Positions 7,671 to 16,004 of a stretch of 64,000 bases of DNA are shown here, piece after piece (position 1 is the first letter of the stretch; each line of letters opens with the position of its first letter). A program made the position numbers and the translations under genes. The stretch spans positions 35,576-99,575 of the forward strand of contig CAMFHP010000013.1 in assembly GCA_945952225.1 (NCBI GenBank). Reading direction: 5' to 3'. The notes under the pieces are model-generated. The model ran no database searches. It was given only the letters and a program-made list of their open reading frames with translations, and had not been told where the DNA came from. The DNA is from an uncultured Myxococcaceae bacterium (GTDB lineage: Bacteria > Myxococcota_A > Polyangia > Polyangiales > Ga0077539).

Positions 7671-9410
7671 ATGCGACTCTCGGGGCTCGACTGGGCGATC
7701 ATGCTGGGCTTCTTCGCGGTGAACATCGCCCTCGGCATCGCGGGCGGACGCCGCGCGAAGCAGAGCCTCAGCGAGTTCTTCGTCTCGGGCCGCGACGTGC
7801 CCTGGTGGCTCGCGGGCACCTCGATGGTGGCCACGACCTTCTCGGCCGACACGCCGCTCGTCGTCTCGGGCCTCGTCGTCTCCCACGGCGTCGCGGGCAA
7901 CTGGCTGTGGTGGAACGCCGTCGCCAGCGGAATGCTCACGGTCTTCTTCTTCGCCTCGCTCTGGCGTCGCGCGGGCGTGCTCACCGACGTGGAGCTCATC
8001 GAGCTCCGCTACGCCGGTCGCGCGGCCGCGGCGCTGCGGGGCTTTCGCGCGGCCTACCTCGCGCTGCCCATCAACCTGGTGATCCTGGGCTGGGTGAACC
8101 TCGCGATGGCGAAGATCCTCGGCCTCACGCTCGGCCTCCCGAAGGGGCCCGCGGTGGGCGTGTGCCTGCTGCTCACGGGCGTGTACGTGTCGATCTCGGG
8201 CCTGTGGGGCGTGCTCTGGGCCGACGTGCTGCAGTTCATCGTGATGCTCGGCTGCGCCATCGCGCTCGCGGTGTACGCGGTGATGGCCGCGGGAGGCATC
8301 GACGGCGTGATGCGCGCCGTGCCCGCGGAACGGCTCTCGGTGCTCCCGCCCGCCGACGCCACGTGGATGCCCGGCGTCGCCCTCGCGGTGTACCTCGGCG
8401 TGCAGTGGTGGGCCGCGTGGTATCCGGGCGCGGAGCCTGGCGGCGGCGGCTACGTGGCGCAGCGCATCTTCTCGGCCCGCACCGAGCGCGACGGCGTGCT
8501 CGCGACGCTGTGGTTCAACGTCGCGCACTACTGCGTGCGGAGCTGGCCGTGGATCCTCACGGCGCTCGCGGCCTACGCGCTCTATCCCGGTCTGCGCGAC
8601 GGCACCGACCGCGACGGCGAGGGCGCGTACGTGCGCGTGATGATCGACCACCTGCCGCCGAGCCTGCGCGGGCTCATGATGGCGGGCTTCGTCGCGGCGT
8701 ACATGTCGACGGTGGCCACGCACCTCAACTGGGGCGCGTCGTATCTGGTGAGAGACCTCTACGCGCGCTTTCTCAAGCCCGAGGCGAGCGAGGCCCACTA
8801 CGTCACGGTCTCGCGCCTCGCGACGGCGCTCACGATGGTGCTCTCGGGCGTCGTGACGCTCTTTCTCGGGTCCATCGAGGGCGCGTGGAAGATCCTGCTC
8901 TCGATGGGCGCGGGCACGGGGCTGGTGCTGATCCTCCGGTGGTACTGGTGGCGCATCAACGCGTGGAGCGAGATCAGCGCGATGGCCGCCTCGCTCGTGG
9001 GATCGCTCGCGCTCCAGCACCTCGCGGGCATGAACCCCGACGACCCGCGCGGCTTCGCGCACCTCATGGTGGGCACGCTCGCGATCACCACGGTCACCTG
9101 GGTGTCGGTCACCTTCGCGACGAAGCCCGAGCCCATGGAGACCCTCGTGGCCTTCTACCGCCGCGTGCGTCCGTCGGGCGGCGGATGGGCGCCGGTGGCG
9201 CGCGAGGCGGGCGACGTGGGGCCTTCGGGGCCGACGGTGGGCGTGCGTCTGCGCGACTGGGCCCTCGGGTGTGGGCTCATCTACCTGTCGCTCTTCGGTG
9301 TCGGAAAGGTGCTGCTCCGCGAGGCCATGCTCGGGAGCGCATTGCTGGTGGGCGCGGCGGTCTGCGCGGCGTTGCTCTGGCGCGACCTGCGGCGCGACGC
9401 GATCACCTGA
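7671..9410 (+). CDS. Sodium:solute symporter family transporter
   Basis: 579 residues from the ATG at 7671; the frame runs upstream to 6792 only as antisense/shadow sequence. It opens with MRLSGLDWAIMLGFFAVNIALGI then SEFFVSGRDVPWWLAGTSMVATTFSADTPL, a hallmark of the SSF family (PutP/SGLT). About 13 hydrophobic segments can be counted, with a family-like region at GIDGVMRAVPAERL and a conserved turn at GFVAAYMSTVATHLNWGASYLVRDLY, which matches the SSF signature in the core helices. The inner-membrane protein would couple solute entry to a sodium gradient; the substrate (sugar, amino acid or other) cannot be told. It may be cotranscribed with the Fam20-like gene. Confidence 0.9.
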   Translation: MRLSGLDWAIMLGFFAVNIALGIAGGRRAKQSLSEFFVSGRDVPWWLAGTSMVATTFSADTPLVVSGLVVSHGVAGNWLWWNAVASGMLTVFFFASLWRRAGVLTDVELIELRYAGRAAAALRGFRAAYLALPINLVILGWVNLAMAKILGLTLGLPKGPAVGVCLLLTGVYVSISGLWGVLWADVLQFIVMLGCAIALAVYAVMAAGGIDGVMRAVPAERLSVLPPADATWMPGVALAVYLGVQWWAAWYPGAEPGGGGYVAQRIFSARTERDGVLATLWFNVAHYCVRSWPWILTALAAYALYPGLRDGTDRDGEGAYVRVMIDHLPPSLRGLMMAGFVAAYMSTVATHLNWGASYLVRDLYARFLKPEASEAHYVTVSRLATALTMVLSGVVTLFLGSIEGAWKILLSMGAGTGLVLILRWYWWRINAWSEISAMAASLVGSLALQHLAGMNPDDPRGFAHLMVGTLAITTVTWVSVTFATKPEPMETLVAFYRRVRPSGGGWAPVAREAGDVGPSGPTVGVRLRDWALGCGLIYLSLFGVGKVLLREAMLGSALLVGAAVCAALLWRDLRRDAIT

Positions 9411-9431
9411 CCGCGCCGCGCGGAGAGGGAC

Positions 9432-9704
9432 TCAGACCAGCGCCTTGCGGAGCTGACCCTTCACCTCTTCTTCGATCTTGCCCTTGATGGCGCGCATCAT
9501 GAAGCCGAGGGTGATCTCGACGCGCACGGCCGTGTCGGTCACGGTGAACTTCCCCTCGACGGGCTTGTTGATGTTGAACACATCGCCCGACCACGTGCCC
9601 TTGATGCCGTACTGGCTCCCGAGGTTCGTGAGCACCTGCTCGGCCTTCTGCTTCGCGGTGTCCTTGCCGAGGGTGTGGTTGTGCGTGATGTCGATGTCGG
9701 CCAT
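9432..9704 (-). CDS. Polyhydroxyalkanoic-acid-system (PHA_gran_rgn-type) small protein
   Basis: 90 residues, starting at the ATG at 9704 with a GAGAGGAG Shine-Dalgarno about 11 bases upstream. The sequence (ADIDITHNHTLGKDTAKQKAEQVL, then KGTWSGDVFNINKP and KFTVTDTAVRVEITLGFMMRAIKGKIEEEVKGQL) matches the family annotated as polyhydroxyalkanoic acid system protein, which often sits near lipid-handling genes. The predicted fold is an alpha/beta SRPBCC-like sandwich. The function is not established, and no PHA genes are nearby here. The gene ends close to the convergent symporter stop. Confidence 0.75.
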   Translation of the reverse strand: MADIDITHNHTLGKDTAKQKAEQVLTNLGSQYGIKGTWSGDVFNINKPVEGKFTVTDTAVRVEITLGFMMRAIKGKIEEEVKGQLRKALV

Positions 9705-9774
9705 TGGGGTGTTCGCTCCTCTCTGACGGGTCTTCGCCAGGGCGCACGAGGCTCTAACACCCGCTCTCGGGTCG

Positions 9775-10278
9775 TCAATCTCTTCGCAGCGTCTCGGGCC
9801 TCGCCACGCCGTCGCCGCGCAGTTCGAGCCGGTGCCGATGGAGTCCATCCGCCGCGGTCTCGACGCACTCCAGCACCGCGTTGCCCACGGGCTGCGCGCG
9901 ACCGCTGTCATCGACGGTGACCGTGTCGTAGCCCGTGACCCGCACCGTCGCCTCGACGCCGTCGACGAGGTCGGCGCCGGGCTCCACACGCACCGCCGCG
10001 ACCGCGTTCTGTGAGCCGCGCGCGAGGGTCTGCCAGGTGACCGCGAGCGAGCCGCTGCCCTGACTCAACGGCCACGCGAAATGCCGTTCTGACACGGGCG
10101 CGCCGCGCAACGACGGAGGCGCCGCGAAGGTCACGTCGAGGTGCCGACCGGAGAAGAAATCCGCGCCGTGCACGGCCCGGTGTCGTGTGGCCACCGCCGA
10201 CGCGAGTCCGAGCACGAGGGCCACGAAGAGCGCGAAGCGGAGCGGGGCCATCCACGGGCGCTGCGCGGGGTCTGCCAC
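9775..10278 (-). CDS. Hypothetical membrane-anchored exported protein
   Basis: 167 residues from a GTG at 10278; an ATG at 10251 is an alternative that starts just before the same hydrophobic segment (PLRFALFVALVLGLASAVAT). That single N-terminal segment, possibly an uncleaved signal anchor, precedes a beta-rich domain (LDVTFAAPPSLRG, SLAVTWQTLARGS, ATVRVTGYDTVTVD). I do not recognise a family. It diverges from the MopE-type lipoprotein gene, with 50 bases between starts, so the two may share a regulatory region. Confidence 0.6.
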   Translation of the reverse strand: MADPAQRPWMAPLRFALFVALVLGLASAVATRHRAVHGADFFSGRHLDVTFAAPPSLRGAPVSERHFAWPLSQGSGSLAVTWQTLARGSQNAVAAVRVEPGADLVDGVEATVRVTGYDTVTVDDSGRAQPVGNAVLECVETAADGLHRHRLELRGDGVARPETLRRD

Positions 10279-10328
10279 GGCGCGCGACGATACCCCACGC
10301 GGGGCTGCGTGATAGAACCTCCGTCCGC

Positions 10329-11888
10329 GTGCGCTCGACGTCTCTTGTGCTGCTGTGCCTCTCTGCGCTGTCGCCCGCGTGCGTCGACGACGCGCGTCCG
10401 CCCGCGAACACCTCGGGCCTCGACGCGAGCGGGCACTTCGACCTCGGCCCGCTCCCCGACCGCTACGTGGTGCCCGACGTGCCGCCCGTGGACCCGTGCA
10501 GCGCGGCCCCGTGCGGTCCCGTCGAGCGGTGTGGCGCGCCCGCGGCCGATGGGGGTGTGGGCTCGGGCAACGGCCTCGACGACAACTGCAACGGACAGGT
10601 CGACGAGGGATGCCCCTGCGCGCCCGGCGAGATGCGCACGTGCTTTCCCGGTGCGAGCGACCGCCGCGGTCGCGGCGCGTGTCGCGACGGATCGATGCGC
10701 TGCACCGAGCTCGGCGCGTGGGTGGGCAACGAGTGCATGGGCGCGACGCCTGCGCGCGACGAGGTCTGCAACGGCGCCGACGACGACTGCAATGGCTCCA
10801 TCGACGACGGGCTGCCGACGTGTCGCGGGGCGCTCCAGTGTCCGCCGAGCGCGGGCGTGGCGCCGCTTCAGCAGTTCACCCTCGACGCGCGCACCATCGA
10901 CCCGACGGCCACCGCGTACCGATGGGAACTCACCTGTCCCGACGGTGTTTCGCCGTGTCCCGCGCCCGCCTCGGTCACCGACCCCGTGCTCCGCGTGATG
11001 CCCGTGCGCGCAGGGCTCTACACCGTCACGCTGACCCTCACGCGCGCGGGCGGACGCACCGAGGCGTGCCGCATTCCCCTCTACGTGCAGGGCCGCGGAT
11101 TGCGCGTCGAGCTCGACTGGGATCAGAAGGGCGGCGAGCGCTCGTCGGGCGTCGACCTCGACCTCCACGTCGCGCCGATGGATCGCCGCGCCACGAGCTC
11201 GTACCGCTGGTTCACGCGCAACGACTGCTACTTCGCGACCTGCAAGGCGCCGGGCGGCACGGTGAACTGGGCGCTCTCGCCGACCGACACACGCTTCGCC
11301 CCCGCGGCCACCGCCGAGGCCTGCCAGAACGCGCCGCCGCCCTTCGGCGACCTCTGGCGCGCGAGCGGACGCTGCTGGAACCCCCGCCTCGACACCGACG
11401 ACATCACCTGCGACCCGACGGTGCGCGACCCCGGCGATCCGCTCTTCTGCTTCAGCGAGAACGCGGCCGTCGACGATCCGCCCGACGACGTGACCTTCCG
11501 GCTGATGGTCAACTTCTACCGCGACCACGGGACGTGCACCGACACCGACGCGCGCAACGACGTGGTGCACCCGGTGTTGACCGTGCACTGCGGCGGCATC
11601 GCGCGCGCGACGATCGGCAGCGTCGACGACGGCATCGTCTCGATGCGCTGCCGCGACAACCCCGCCATCGGGAGCGTGAACTGGTCGTGGCTCGCCGCCG
11701 ACGTGCGCGTGGTCACCAACGCGTGCGGCGTGCGCGACTGCCGCGTGACGCCGCTGCGCGACGACCGGTGGTTCCCGCCCTGTGCGACGGTGGGTGACGG
11801 CGACGTGTGCCGCGACGAGCGCGGTCGCGTGTTCGTGCGGCGCACCGTCGAGCGCGCCGTCGAGAGCGACATCGCCGAGACGCCCTGA
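10329..11888 (+). CDS. MopE-type metal-binding-motif lipoprotein with PKD-like domain
   Basis: 519 residues from a GTG at 10329, chosen because it starts a lipoprotein signal (LVLLCLSALSPAC). Two Asp/Asn-rich motifs (GNGLDDNCNGQVDEGC and CNGADDDCNGSIDDG) are the MopE-type putative metal-binding motif found in myxobacterial surface proteins. A PKD-like beta-sandwich follows (QQFTLDARTIDPTATAYRWEL). The C-terminal 250 residues hold a domain with SSGVDLDLHV, NDCYFATCK and WNPRLDTDDITC, which I recognise only as a recurring myxobacterial exported pattern; its Cys spacing suggests disulphides. The role is unknown, probably surface binding of calcium or a ligand. It ends in a strong hairpin. Confidence 0.78.
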   Translation: MRSTSLVLLCLSALSPACVDDARPPANTSGLDASGHFDLGPLPDRYVVPDVPPVDPCSAAPCGPVERCGAPAADGGVGSGNGLDDNCNGQVDEGCPCAPGEMRTCFPGASDRRGRGACRDGSMRCTELGAWVGNECMGATPARDEVCNGADDDCNGSIDDGLPTCRGALQCPPSAGVAPLQQFTLDARTIDPTATAYRWELTCPDGVSPCPAPASVTDPVLRVMPVRAGLYTVTLTLTRAGGRTEACRIPLYVQGRGLRVELDWDQKGGERSSGVDLDLHVAPMDRRATSSYRWFTRNDCYFATCKAPGGTVNWALSPTDTRFAPAATAEACQNAPPPFGDLWRASGRCWNPRLDTDDITCDPTVRDPGDPLFCFSENAAVDDPPDDVTFRLMVNFYRDHGTCTDTDARNDVVHPVLTVHCGGIARATIGSVDDGIVSMRCRDNPAIGSVNWSWLAADVRVVTNACGVRDCRVTPLRDDRWFPPCATVGDGDVCRDERGRVFVRRTVERAVESDIAETP

Positions 11889-11899
11889 AAACAGGGCGT
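11880..11899. terminator. Bidirectional terminator-like hairpin overlapping a stop codon
   Basis: An 8-bp perfect inverted repeat, ACGCCCTG and CAGGGCGT, with an AAAA loop. It lies between convergent genes, and the stop codon of the MopE-type gene (11886-11888) sits within it. The stem is GC-rich and there is no long U tract, so termination may be weak or Rho-assisted. Confidence 0.6.
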
Positions 11900-11907
11900 T
11901 CGCGGGG

Positions 11908-13044
11908 CTACTTGCGCTTGCGCTTCACGCGGTCGGCGCCGAGCTGGAGGCGGTCTCGCACGGCGGTGCGCTGGCGCTCTTTGTAGCGTGCGTGCGAGGC
12001 CTCGCCCGACTCGTTGGCGAGCTCGGTGTCGTGGTCGACGAGCTGAAACTCCACGAGCACGAAGACCACGGGCCCGAGGTTCGCGGCCGCGGGAGGCGCC
12101 TTGTCGAGCACCTTCTGGGGCACGCGCACGGGCATGTCGACGACGAAGTGGATCACCCGGTACGAGCGCGCGCTGAACTTGTTGTCGACGGGACCCGTGA
12201 GCGGGTCTTCGTGCACGTTGGTCTGCGGCGAGTTGAGCAGGTCGACGATGTGCGGGTGGTGCCGCGCGTAGTCGCGCGGGTCGAGCAGGGTGTTGTAGCT
12301 CTCACCCGGGATCGCATACGTGAACGGAAAGAGCCTGCGCGTGAGGTAGTTGAGCACCGGCAGCAGGTCTTCGGTGGTGCGCGTCACGATGCGGAAGCGC
12401 ACCTTGTCGTAGATCTGCGCGGCGATGGTCTCGCTCTTCGAAAGCAGCTTCGTGTAGAGCGAGTCGCGGCTCTTGCGACCTCCGAGAAACTCGGTGATGG
12501 GCAGGCCCTCTTCGAGCATCCCGCCGATGACCCGATAGATCTTCTGCTCGACGAGCTGAAAGATCTCGGCGTCGGAGAGCGGGAGCACGTAGAGGAGCTC
12601 GCGTCCCTGGAGGTGATGGATGATGTGCATCACCTTCAAGATCACGCAGGCGCAGACCTGCTTGTGCCCCTTGCCCGCGGCCATGAGCATGAGGTCTTCG
12701 ACCGGGAGCTCGGCGACCGCGCGGGGGATGGGGTACTCGAAATTGCGGCGCAGATAGGCGATCGCTTCGTTCTTGATCGCGTCGAGGCGCGCGCGGTCTG
12801 CCGCACGGTCGACGTAGAACTCCTGCACGCGGAGGAACTCCTCGGCGTCGTCGCGTGTGAGGTAGTTCAGGCGCTTCCAGTCGATGACCGAGTCGCCGCG
12901 GAGGATGTTCCAGATCGATTCGAGGTCGCTGAGCGAGAACTGATCGATGGTGCGAAAGCCCGTCGCGGGCGCCGTGGTCGGCGGCCGGATCGTGAGCAGG
13001 TCGTTCTGCGGCGGGCGGGCGGCGAGGGGACCGCGGGGGGCCAT
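11908..13044 (-). CDS. RelA/SpoT-like (TIGR04552-type) protein
   Basis: 378 residues. I recall this type of protein as the conserved delta-proteobacterial family TIGR04552, which has no assigned function. The C-terminal half carries motifs of the RelA/SpoT nucleotidyltransferase domain: IYDKVRFRIVTRTTEDLLPVL (residues 211-231, like the D..G.RI start), FSARSYRVIHFVVDMP (290-304, like the GYQSLHT segment) and VEFQLVDHDTELANESGEASHARYKER (331-357, like VEIQIRT...AE.G.AAHWKYK). No HD hydrolase or ACT/TGS domain is visible, and the catalytic Gly loop is not obvious. It could be a divergent small alarmone synthetase or an inactive relative. The N-terminal 200 residues are helical and unassigned. 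Confidence 0.7.
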   Translation of the reverse strand: MAPRGPLAARPPQNDLLTIRPPTTAPATGFRTIDQFSLSDLESIWNILRGDSVIDWKRLNYLTRDDAEEFLRVQEFYVDRAADRARLDAIKNEAIAYLRRNFEYPIPRAVAELPVEDLMLMAAGKGHKQVCACVILKVMHIIHHLQGRELLYVLPLSDAEIFQLVEQKIYRVIGGMLEEGLPITEFLGGRKSRDSLYTKLLSKSETIAAQIYDKVRFRIVTRTTEDLLPVLNYLTRRLFPFTYAIPGESYNTLLDPRDYARHHPHIVDLLNSPQTNVHEDPLTGPVDNKFSARSYRVIHFVVDMPVRVPQKVLDKAPPAAANLGPVVFVLVEFQLVDHDTELANESGEASHARYKERQRTAVRDRLQLGADRVKRKRK

Positions 13045-13056
13045 CGACGGAGACCG

Positions 13057-13260
13057 TCAGCCCGCGTTCTTCGTGGACGAGGCCGGGTGCTTCGAAGCGT
13101 CTGGCGCAGGGGCCGGGCGGCGCCCGAGCTGCAGGGTGCCGAAGAAGAGGCAGCAGGTCATGCCGAGGGCCATCACGTTGCCCACCATCGCGTGCTCGCA
13201 TCCCATGAGCGCCATCGGGAGGGTGGCCAGGAGTGCAGCGCGGAACCGTGCTCGATCCAT
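13057..13260 (-). CDS. Small predicted membrane protein
   Basis: 67 residues from the ATG at 13260; a GAGGA Shine-Dalgarno lies about 5 bases upstream, which favours this over the longer start at 13314. It contains a signal-like segment (RAALLATLPMALMGC, possible lipobox Cys) and a second hydrophobic segment (VMALGMTCCLFFGTLQL), then a short Pro/Ser-rich tail. It has no recognised family. It ends 12 bases before the start of the RelA/SpoT-like gene, so the two are probably cotranscribed. Confidence 0.5.
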   Translation of the reverse strand: MDRARFRAALLATLPMALMGCEHAMVGNVMALGMTCCLFFGTLQLGRRPAPAPDASKHPASSTKNAG

Positions 13261-13434
13261 CTCGATCCTCGTCGTCCGGGTAACGAGATCCCCTTTGGTT
13301 TCAGGGGTTCTCACGTCGCGTCCTACATGTAAGGCTAAGGGACTACATCAAGCCGAAGCGGTCCACTTCTAGTCAAAGCGGCCCTCGCGACACAAGACAG
13401 AATCCTCCCCGCACCAGTCCCCGTTGTCGGATTG

Positions 13435-13445
13435 TTGACTTGACA
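13435..13445 (+). promoter_or_regulatory. Candidate -35 motifs upstream of the ParA gene
   Basis: Overlapping TTGACT and TTGACA hexamers lie 35-45 bases before the ParA start. No convincing -10 box (TACGAC at 13460 is the nearest) sits at an ideal 17-base spacing, so this is weak. The surrounding 13300-13445 stretch is noticeably less GC-rich than the rest of the window, which fits a regulatory region for the two divergent genes. Confidence 0.22.
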
Positions 13446-13479
13446 TCGTCGCGCATGCGTACGACGCCGCCCCGCAGTC

Positions 13480-14298
13480 ATGCCTGAACCGATCATTCTC
13501 GTGGTGGCGAACCAGAAGGGCGGCGTGGGCAAGACCACGACGGCCGTGAACCTCGCGGCGGGCCTCGCGCGCCGCGGCCTTCGAACCCTGCTCGTCGACC
13601 TCGACATCCAGGGCAGCGCGAGCGCCACGCTCGGGGCCACGCCCGCCGACGACGCGACCGACGTGGCGAAGGTGCTCCTCGACGAGGGAACCCTCGACGC
13701 CGCCGTGGTCGAGACGCGATTGCCGAACCTCTGGCTCGCGCCCGCGGGCGAGCGCATGGCGGTCGTCGACCTGCACCTCGCCACCGCGTACGGCCGCGAG
13801 CGCGTCTTCGAACGCTCGCTCCGCGGGCCGCTCACGCAGTCGATGGACGTGCTCGTCGTCGACACCGCGCCCTACCTCGGGCTCCTCACGGTGAACGCGC
13901 TCGTGGCCGCGCAGCGCGTGCTGATCCCCGTGTCGTGCGAGTACCTCCCGATGCTGGGGCTGAAGCTCCTCGGCGAGACGCTCACGAAGCTCCGCGACCG
14001 GGCGGGCGCGAAGGCCGAGGTGCTGGGCTATCTGCTCACGATCGTCGACCGCCGCGAGCGCATCACCACCGAGGTCGAAGACCTGCTGCGCGCGCGCTTC
14101 GGGGCGCAGGTGTTCGAGACGGTGATCCGCGCGAACACGCAGCACAAGGCTGCGCCCTCGCACAAGAAGACCATCTTCGAACACGAGCCCGAGGGCGGCC
14201 GCGGGCGCGAAGACTACGAGGCCCTCACCCGCGAGGTGTGCGCGCGCCTCGGCCTCGCGCCCGCCCCGAAGAAGAAGGCCCCGCGCAAGCGCGCTTGA
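13480..14298 (+). CDS. ParA-family partition ATPase (orphan)
   Basis: 272 residues. The deviant Walker A box is NQKGGVGKTTTAVNLA (Lys13 to Thr20), the switch I segment is DLDIQGSASATL, and Walker B is VLVVDTAPYLGL. ParA/Soj ATPases bind DNA non-specifically and move chromosomes, plasmids or protein complexes by ATP-driven gradients. No parB or parS-like element is seen nearby, and the protein has a Lys/Arg-rich tail (APKKKAPRKRA) that may help DNA binding. It could also position a non-DNA cargo, as MinD/PpfA relatives do. It begins 219 bases after a divergent membrane-protein gene and is followed 35 bases later by the DUF885 gene, perhaps in one transcript. Confidence 0.85.
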   Translation: MPEPIILVVANQKGGVGKTTTAVNLAAGLARRGLRTLLVDLDIQGSASATLGATPADDATDVAKVLLDEGTLDAAVVETRLPNLWLAPAGERMAVVDLHLATAYGRERVFERSLRGPLTQSMDVLVVDTAPYLGLLTVNALVAAQRVLIPVSCEYLPMLGLKLLGETLTKLRDRAGAKAEVLGYLLTIVDRRERITTEVEDLLRARFGAQVFETVIRANTQHKAAPSHKKTIFEHEPEGGRGREDYEALTREVCARLGLAPAPKKKAPRKRA

Positions 14299-14333
14299 CG
14301 CCCCGACGCGCGCGGTGGTGCCCTCCGCAGCGC

Positions 14334-16001
14334 ATGAACACCGACACGCCCTTCACGCTCAGCGACGCCCTCGTCGACGCGCTCGCCGCGCTCCGCCCGG
14401 TGCAGGCGACCTTCATGGGCATCGCAGGCCACGACCACCGCTGGGACGACTTCTCGCCCGCGGGCGTCGCCCACACCGCCGAGACCCTGCGCGCGTGGCG
14501 CGACCGCGTGCGCGCGCTGCCGCCGCAGACCGACCGCTGGGCAGCGCTCGCCACGCACGTCGCCCTCGACTGGCTCGACCTGGAGCTCTCGGCCATCGAG
14601 CACGGCGACCCCGAGGTCGACGTGAACAACATCGCGTCGACCTTCCAGTCGGTGCGCATGGCCTTCGACTCGATGGACACGTCGACGGTCGAGGGGTGGC
14701 GCAACGTGGCCGCGCGGCTCGAAGCCCTCGACGCGGCGCTCGACGGCTATCGACGCACGCTCGCGCAGGGCCTCGCGAAGGGGCACGTGGTGTCGAAGCG
14801 CCAGGTGCGCGCGGTGGTCGCGCAGGCCGCGCAGATCACGGCGGAGAACGGCTACTTCGCGGGGCTCGCGGCGCGCTTCGCCGAGGCGAAGGTCGACGAT
14901 GCGGCCCTCGGCGCGCGCATCGCGGCGGGGGCGGAGAAGGCCCGCGAGGCGTACCGCGCGCTCGGCGTGTGGTTCGAGGGCGAGTACCTGCCGCACGCGC
15001 GCGATGAAGATGGCGTGGGGCGCGCGCGGTACCTGCGCGAGATGCGTCGCTTTCTCGGGTCGACGCCGGACCCCGAGGAGACCTACGCGTGGGGGTGGAC
15101 CGAGGTGCGGCGCATCCGCGCGGAGATGGAGCGACTGGCGGGCGAGATCGCGCCGGGTAGTTCCGTCGACGAGGTGCTGGCGCTCTTGAAGACCGATCCC
15201 ACGCGGGCCGCGCCGGACCGCGCGCGCTTTCTCGACGCGATGCGCGCGCGGCAGGCGAAGGCCCTCGCCGACCTCGATGGGACGCACTTCGATGTGCCCG
15301 AAGAGATCCGTCGCATCGACGTGAAGGAGGCCCCGCCCGGCGGCGCGCTCGGCGCGTACTACATGGCCCCGTCGGAGGATTTCTCGCGCCCCGGATCGGT
15401 CTGGTACTCGATGCACGGCGACGGTCCCTTCGCGCTGTGGGACGAGGTCAGCACGGCGTACCACGAGGGCTTTCCGGGCCATCACCTCCAGGTGGGCCTG
15501 CAGGTGTCGCTCACGAAGAACCTCTCGCGGCTCCATCGCGTGGCCTACGGCTACTCGGGCTACGCCGAGGGATGGGCCCTCTACGCCGAGCAGCTCATGG
15601 CGGAACTCGGTTACTACGAGAAGCCCGAGTACGCGTTCGGCATGCTCGCGAACCAGATGATGCGCGCGTGCCGCGTGGTCATCGACATCGGGTCGCACCT
15701 CGGGCTGCGCATTCCCGACGACGCGCCGCTGCACCCCGGCGAGGCGTGGGGCTTCGACACCGCCGTCGAGATGATGGAGCGCTTCGGCGGCATGACCCAC
15801 GAGCACGCCGTGAGCGAGATCACGCGCTACCTCGGGTGGCCCGCGCAGGCCATCTCGTACAAAGTCGGTCAGCGCGCGGTGCTCGCGCTGCGCGAGGAGT
15901 TTCTTCGCGACGGTCGCGGCTCGCTCAAGGACTTTCACGACCGCGTGCTCGGCTGCGGCAACGTGGGCCTCGACCTGCTCCGCGCGCAGGTCATGGCCTG
16001 A
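14334..16001 (+). CDS. DUF885 family putative zinc carboxypeptidase
   Basis: 555 residues from the ATG at 14334; the open frame upstream to 13935 overlaps ParA and is a shadow. DUF885 proteins are predicted zinc peptidases. The metal motif HEGFPGHH (His377 to His384) with EGWALYAE about 30 residues later (a third ligand or catalytic Glu) is clearly present. The protein has no signal peptide, so it is probably cytoplasmic. The length agrees with the family (about 550-600). The substrate is unknown; related enzymes act as carboxypeptidases or dipeptidases. It ends only 3 bases from the convergent photolyase gene. Confidence 0.85.
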   Translation: MNTDTPFTLSDALVDALAALRPVQATFMGIAGHDHRWDDFSPAGVAHTAETLRAWRDRVRALPPQTDRWAALATHVALDWLDLELSAIEHGDPEVDVNNIASTFQSVRMAFDSMDTSTVEGWRNVAARLEALDAALDGYRRTLAQGLAKGHVVSKRQVRAVVAQAAQITAENGYFAGLAARFAEAKVDDAALGARIAAGAEKAREAYRALGVWFEGEYLPHARDEDGVGRARYLREMRRFLGSTPDPEETYAWGWTEVRRIRAEMERLAGEIAPGSSVDEVLALLKTDPTRAAPDRARFLDAMRARQAKALADLDGTHFDVPEEIRRIDVKEAPPGGALGAYYMAPSEDFSRPGSVWYSMHGDGPFALWDEVSTAYHEGFPGHHLQVGLQVSLTKNLSRLHRVAYGYSGYAEGWALYAEQLMAELGYYEKPEYAFGMLANQMMRACRVVIDIGSHLGLRIPDDAPLHPGEAWGFDTAVEMMERFGGMTHEHAVSEITRYLGWPAQAISYKVGQRAVLALREEFLRDGRGSLKDFHDRVLGCGNVGLDLLRAQVMA

Positions 16002-16004
16002 CCT

